From CAYLZN01 sp964387935 (GTDB lineage: Bacteria; Acidobacteriota; Vicinamibacteria; Vicinamibacterales; JAFNAJ01), in assembly GCA_964387935.1 (NCBI GenBank), contig CAYLZN010000060.1, positions 1 through 22,737 on the forward strand: a stretch of 22,737 nt of DNA. The letters run 5' to 3'. Both the position numbers and the translations under genes were made by a program. This document shows, in pieces, positions 22,130-22,737 of the stretch (its first letter is position 1; every line of letters begins with the position of its first letter). Under the pieces are notes generated by a model. It did no database searches. It saw only the letters and a list, made by a program, of their open reading frames with translations, and was not told the origin of the DNA.

Positions 22130-22729
22130 ATGATGCGCAGACCGAGTCCCGCGCCCGTCCGGGCCGCCGCCGTCCTGATCGCGCTCCTGGCCCTTCCCTT
22201 CACCATCCCTGCCCAGGCCCAGGTCAAGGCGTCGATCCCGGCCGGCATCACACCGACATGGACCAAGGGGATCCAGCCGATCAGCCGCGAGAGCTACTGG
22301 CACGCGGTGGACTGTGGCAAGCAGGGCGGCACGCAGCCGCGCTGCGTGTTCTACGACGTGGACCTGTGCAAGAACGACGAGTTCACGCTGTCGCTGTACA
22401 CCCCCTACAAGAAGGTCGCGTACGAGGTCTGGCAGGCCGTCAGCCAGAAGCGTGAGCCGCCGACGCCGAGCTATCCGGAAGCCCAGCGGACGAGAGTCGT
22501 GCTCGGCATCAAGGCGCGCAGCGCCAGGAACCCGCTGACGGCGGTCACGCTCAAGCGGGGAGGCGCCGCCGTCGCGCCCGTGTCGAAGGTGATCGACGGG
22601 AGCAGTGGCAACGTGATTTTCGACTTCCCGGCGTTCGCGCCGACCGCGACCGTCACCCTCGAGATGGTCGGCAAGGCGAGTACCGTCTCGTGCGTGCTCG
22701 ATCGCAGCACGCTCGCCCGGATGCGCTGA
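22130..22729 (+). CDS. Secreted protein of unknown function
   Basis: A 199-residue exported protein. The signal peptide covers residues 1-31 (MMRRPS, a hydrophobic run, then PAQAQ). The mature part has Cys residues in DCGKQGG, RCVFY and LCKND plus one near the C-terminus (VSCVLD), enough for two disulfides, and a beta-rich Ig-like look (AVTLKRGGAAV, ATVTLEMVGK). No family recognised. The start could equally be ATG 22133. The frame is also open to ATG 22094, but that would put twelve extra residues before the signal peptide. The stop lies eight bases from the window end. Confidence 0.72.
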   Translation: MMRRPSPAPVRAAAVLIALLALPFTIPAQAQVKASIPAGITPTWTKGIQPISRESYWHAVDCGKQGGTQPRCVFYDVDLCKNDEFTLSLYTPYKKVAYEVWQAVSQKREPPTPSYPEAQRTRVVLGIKARSARNPLTAVTLKRGGAAVAPVSKVIDGSSGNVIFDFPAFAPTATVTLEMVGKASTVSCVLDRSTLARMR

Positions 22730-22737
22730 CCGGCATC

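Noticed and set aside
1..22737. tRNA, rRNA, CRISPR array, insertion sequence or phage region
   Set aside because: Nothing with clover-leaf, repeat-spacer or transposase/integrase features was seen on reading; short repeats found are listed separately.

Overview
This is a high-GC (roughly 70% by eye), densely packed bacterial window with no tRNA, rRNA, CRISPR array, insertion sequence or phage gene that I can see. The gene mix suggests Acidobacteriota, perhaps Vicinamibacteria: a PEGA/PASTA-less Ser/Thr kinase with C-terminal TPRs, a metallopeptidase-TolB propeller-barrel outer-membrane fusion, an omega-like RNA polymerase subunit next to a Crp-type regulator, many secreted proteins with Tat or Sec signals, and GTG starts. 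This assignment is an inference from gene style, not from a marker gene.

Region 1 (1-7.3 kb): a Tat-exported aldo/keto reductase (+) converges on and overlaps a TPR Ser/Thr kinase (-). Upstream of the kinase on the same strand are a periplasmic protein with four rhodanese-like modules, only one of which has a catalytic cysteine, and a small four-helix membrane protein. A divergent, apparently leaderless esterase gene follows, with a translationally coupled zinc-ribbon miniprotein.

Region 2 (7.3-14.1 kb) is the most unusual part. A cysteine-free Crp/Fnr regulator is transcribed divergently from an RpoZ-like (omega) gene. The shared intergenic region carries a perfect 18-bp palindrome (7-bp arms), placed about -41.5 from a plausible omega-gene -10 box. 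Facing it on the minus strand is a tightly overlapping operon: NifX-like protein, small winged-helix protein, cytochrome P460, a C-terminal half of a ZIP metal transporter, a radical SAM enzyme and a CGGC-domain protein. Three of the junctions are 4-bp ATGA overlaps. Upstream sits a PAS-AAA+-Fis sigma54 activator with a Cys-rich PAS domain, and a -24/-12-like element lies just before the NifX gene. I read this as a redox, nitric-oxide or metal-responsive regulon. It contains no nitrogenase genes.

Region 3 (14.2-20.4 kb): a co-directional plus-strand cluster with 3-5 nt gaps. It encodes a Tat-type DUF362 protein, a NapH-like polyferredoxin fused through an internal twin-arginine segment to a periplasmic multi-ferredoxin module (six 4Fe-4S motifs in all), a DUF413 (MaoP-like) coiled-coil protein, and a 1012-residue HExxH-propeller-barrel outer-membrane protein.

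Region 4 (20.4-22.7 kb): galactokinase (-), a GlsB/YeaQ-type small membrane protein (+) followed by a strong hairpin, and a secreted protein of unknown function (+).

No gene-free stretch exceeds 300 bases. The longest gaps (8019-8172, 11362-11547, 21569-21768) hold the regulatory elements listed.
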